DNA of 25,423 nucleotides from RGIG7213 sp045657205. Its GTDB lineage: Bacteria; Bacillota; Clostridia; Oscillospirales; CAG-272. Both the position numbers and the translations under genes were made by a program. This document shows, in pieces, positions 23,729-25,423 of the stretch. The notes beneath the pieces were generated by a model. That model worked only from the letters and a program-made list of their open reading frames with translations. It was not told where the DNA came from and did not search any database. The DNA is taken from assembly GCA_045657205.1 (NCBI GenBank), contig JAZOSS010000062.1:1-25423 (forward strand). Reading direction: 5' to 3'. Every line of letters starts with the position of its first letter. Within the stretch, counting starts at the first letter, position 1.

Positions 23729-24423
23729 TATTTATATTTTCCCGATAACCTGTGTATTATTTTCGTAAATTTACTTTTTATAACCTGAGCTTTTCCGAGC
23801 CACGTCATAGAGTAAAGATGTATCGAATACGTATTATCCGTAATGTTCATAACACCCGTAATATAATTATACGGGCACAACCTGTCTTTCGGATATATCG
23901 TAACTCCGCAAACATTCTGAACTGTTCCGTTGTCATCTGTAAGACCACCTTCTCTCAAAAGATTCGTGGTATAGACAGGACAGCTTACGGGATCAAGTTT
24001 TCCGTCCTTGCCGATAATACTTTCTTTGTCGTAAGCTTTCATGTTTTTAAGGATAAACGGATGATTTTTGACAGCACCAAATCCAAGTCCGTTTGCAACA
24101 TATTTTTTGTCTTCAAATCCCATGTACGCTTCATTGTCAAGCAGATCATCCAAATTTTTCAAAACTTCGACGTCGGTATCGAGATATATGCCGCCTTCGT
24201 TATACACTATCCAAAGCCTTGCATAGTCCGACACGAACGCCCATTTTTTCAATTCGTATGCTTGTTTCGTATAAGGATGTGCATTCACATCAAAATTATT
24301 TTCATCCCACTGTATTATTTCATAGTCGGGGCAGTATTTTTTCCAGCTGTCAATGCACTTTAAAACTTCTTTCGGCTTTTCTTTGCCGCCGAACCAACAA
24401 TAATGTATTTTTTTAGGTATCAT
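23728..24423 (-). CDS. GT32-like sugar transferase with DXD motif (Gly_transf_sug)
   Basis: This encodes 231 residues. IPKKIHYCWFGGKEKP at the start, WAFVSDYARLWIVYNEGGIYLDTDVEV with the DTD metal motif at 82-84, and the final HLYSMTW are characteristic of the capsular polysaccharide / mannosyltransferase OCH1-like GT32 group. It is soluble, cytoplasmic, and probably adds one sugar to the growing repeat unit. It starts 27 nt after the edge GT2 gene ends; its ribosome site is weak (AGAAG). The next gene begins inside its stop codon. Confidence 0.9.
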   Translation of the reverse strand: MIPKKIHYCWFGGKEKPKEVLKCIDSWKKYCPDYEIIQWDENNFDVNAHPYTKQAYELKKWAFVSDYARLWIVYNEGGIYLDTDVEVLKNLDDLLDNEAYMGFEDKKYVANGLGFGAVKNHPFILKNMKAYDKESIIGKDGKLDPVSCPVYTTNLLREGGLTDDNGTVQNVCGVTIYPKDRLCPYNYITGVMNITDNTYSIHLYSMTWLGKAQVIKSKFTKIIHRLSGKYK

Positions 24424-24450
24424 ACTTTATCTTCTGCACATTTAATAAAA

Positions 24451-25423
24451 TCAGTTTTTTATTTTTCTGTATATATTTTTGAAGAACTCTTCAAATCTGC
24501 ACTTTATATAGAATATTTTTTTATTCTTGAAATATTTTTTGAACTTAAGTTCAAGATCGTCCGGAAGATCGTATTTATGATAATTCTGATACATATCAAA
24601 TAGTTCCGCATCTTTGAGATCCTGCTCCATTTGTAAAATCGTTCGTCCTTCTCTGAAAGAAAATACTATATGTTCGTAAATTCCACCAAAAGCGCAGACT
24701 TTGTTCATTTCCGCAAGCTTCGGATACTCAGAAAAATGTTGTTCGTAAAACATTCTACCTTTAACAGCAGGAATTATCTTGTCTTTCCACATCATTTTCG
24801 TATTCATAGCTGATGTCGGATTGTTTCGATATATCAGTATATCTCTGTCTATATGAACAACATCGACGCAATAAATCGCGTTTGATATAAATAAATTATC
24901 TTCACAATATTTAAGTCCGGGAACAAAAATAATATTGTATTTTTCAAAATCAGACTTATTATAGATGACCTGCCAGCACATTTTTTGAAACGGAGAAATT
25001 TTTTTAAGCTCCGAACTGTTATCAGACTTTCCGCACGGATATGTTATCGGATTTAAGTTTTCATCACCCTTAATGTACTTGAAGGCATATGCTTTTCCCG
25101 AAGCTTGTAAAAGCCCATTTACCTCTTTGTTATAAAAGCCGTCGACCCATTTATCGTCCGAATCAAGAAAAGCTATCCACTGACCGTTTGCTGCATCCAT
25201 ACCGACGTTTCTTGCAACCGATACGCCTTCGTTTTCCTTGTGTATAACCCTTACTCTTTCGTCTTTTCTTGCATATTCATCACAAATACTGCCACAGTTG
25301 TCAGGTGAACCGTCGTCAACGCAAATAAGTTCCAAATCTTTGCACGGCTGATTTAAAACCGACTCTATCGCTTCGCGTAAATATTTTTCCACATTGTAGA
25401 CAGGCATAATGACGCTTAATTTC
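24451..25423 (-). CDS. Family 2 glycosyltransferase, 5' end cut by window edge
   Basis: The frame continues to the right edge. Codons upstream of the internal ATG at 25407 read KLSVI before MPVYN, which is the normal GT2 opening, so the true start lies just outside. Visible are CVDDGSPDNC, NEGVSVARNVGM and FLDSDD, and CEDNLFISNAI as the likely catalytic-base region. The C-terminal part is helical and basic with aromatic residues (FKNIYRKIKN). It is the first gene seen of the leftward cluster, and its promoter is not in the window. Confidence 0.92.
   Translation of the reverse strand, partial: KLSVIMPVYNVEKYLREAIESVLNQPCKDLELICVDDGSPDNCGSICDEYARKDERVRVIHKENEGVSVARNVGMDAANGQWIAFLDSDDKWVDGFYNKEVNGLLQASGKAYAFKYIKGDENLNPITYPCGKSDNSSELKKISPFQKMCWQVIYNKSDFEKYNIIFVPGLKYCEDNLFISNAIYCVDVVHIDRDILIYRNNPTSAMNTKMMWKDKIIPAVKGRMFYEQHFSEYPKLAEMNKVCAFGGIYEHIVFSFREGRTILQMEQDLKDAELFDMYQNYHKYDLPDDLELKFKKYFKNKKIFYIKCRFEEFFKNIYRKIKN

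Overview
The window looks like a chromosomal segment of a low-to-mid GC Firmicute, most likely a gut-type member of the Clostridia (Oscillospirales-like; lineage inferred from gene content and protein style, not from a search). Supporting signs are AGGAGG-type ribosome sites before most genes, sigma-A promoters of the form TTGATT or TTGAAA, 17 bp, TATAAT, a CarD-like regulator, TmcAL, CoaD, AckA, and a Gram-positive style Wzz/tyrosine-kinase glycan locus. No tRNA, rRNA, CRISPR array, transposase or phage gene was seen.

Left end (1-2760): an open frame entering from the left edge encodes the second half of the carbamoyl phosphate synthase large chain. It continues without a stop into diaminopimelate epimerase, giving a CarB-DapF fusion. 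The DapF part has lost one of its two catalytic cysteines. Two hairpin terminators and a separate perfect inverted repeat fill the gap to the next genes, which run on the other strand.

Middle (2758-8448): reading leftward are acetate kinase, a lipoprotein, a PH-domain protein and two tiny membrane proteins. ackA and tmcAL diverge from a compact, mirror-symmetric pair of promoters whose -10 boxes abut. tmcAL converges on, and overlaps, a CarD-like gene that has its own promoter. coaD lies upstream of carD and is probably the last gene of the long leftward cluster.

Right part (8468-25423, all on the minus strand, packed with short gaps and overlaps): a surface-polysaccharide cluster that continues past the right edge. 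In transcription order it encodes a GT2 glycosyltransferase (cut by the edge), a GT32 sugar transferase, a GT2, a Wzy/O-antigen-ligase-like membrane protein, two GT2s, the Wzm-like permease and Wzt-like ATPase of an ABC glycan exporter, another GT2, and a DegT-family sugar aminotransferase. Then come a degenerate DD-carboxypeptidase-like protein, a Wzz-type chain-length protein and its cytoplasmic tyrosine kinase. The cluster ends with an unusual tail: a PF14907-type nucleotidyltransferase, a S24/S26-type peptidase with no hydrophobic membrane segment, a membrane-anchored phosphodiester glycosidase and an unknown membrane-anchored protein. The cluster probably builds, polymerises and exports a cell-surface glycan. 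The most notable points are the CarB-DapF fusion with an altered active site, the catalytically dead carboxypeptidase beside the kinase module, the mix of ABC-export and Wzy-type parts, and the uncharacterised tail.
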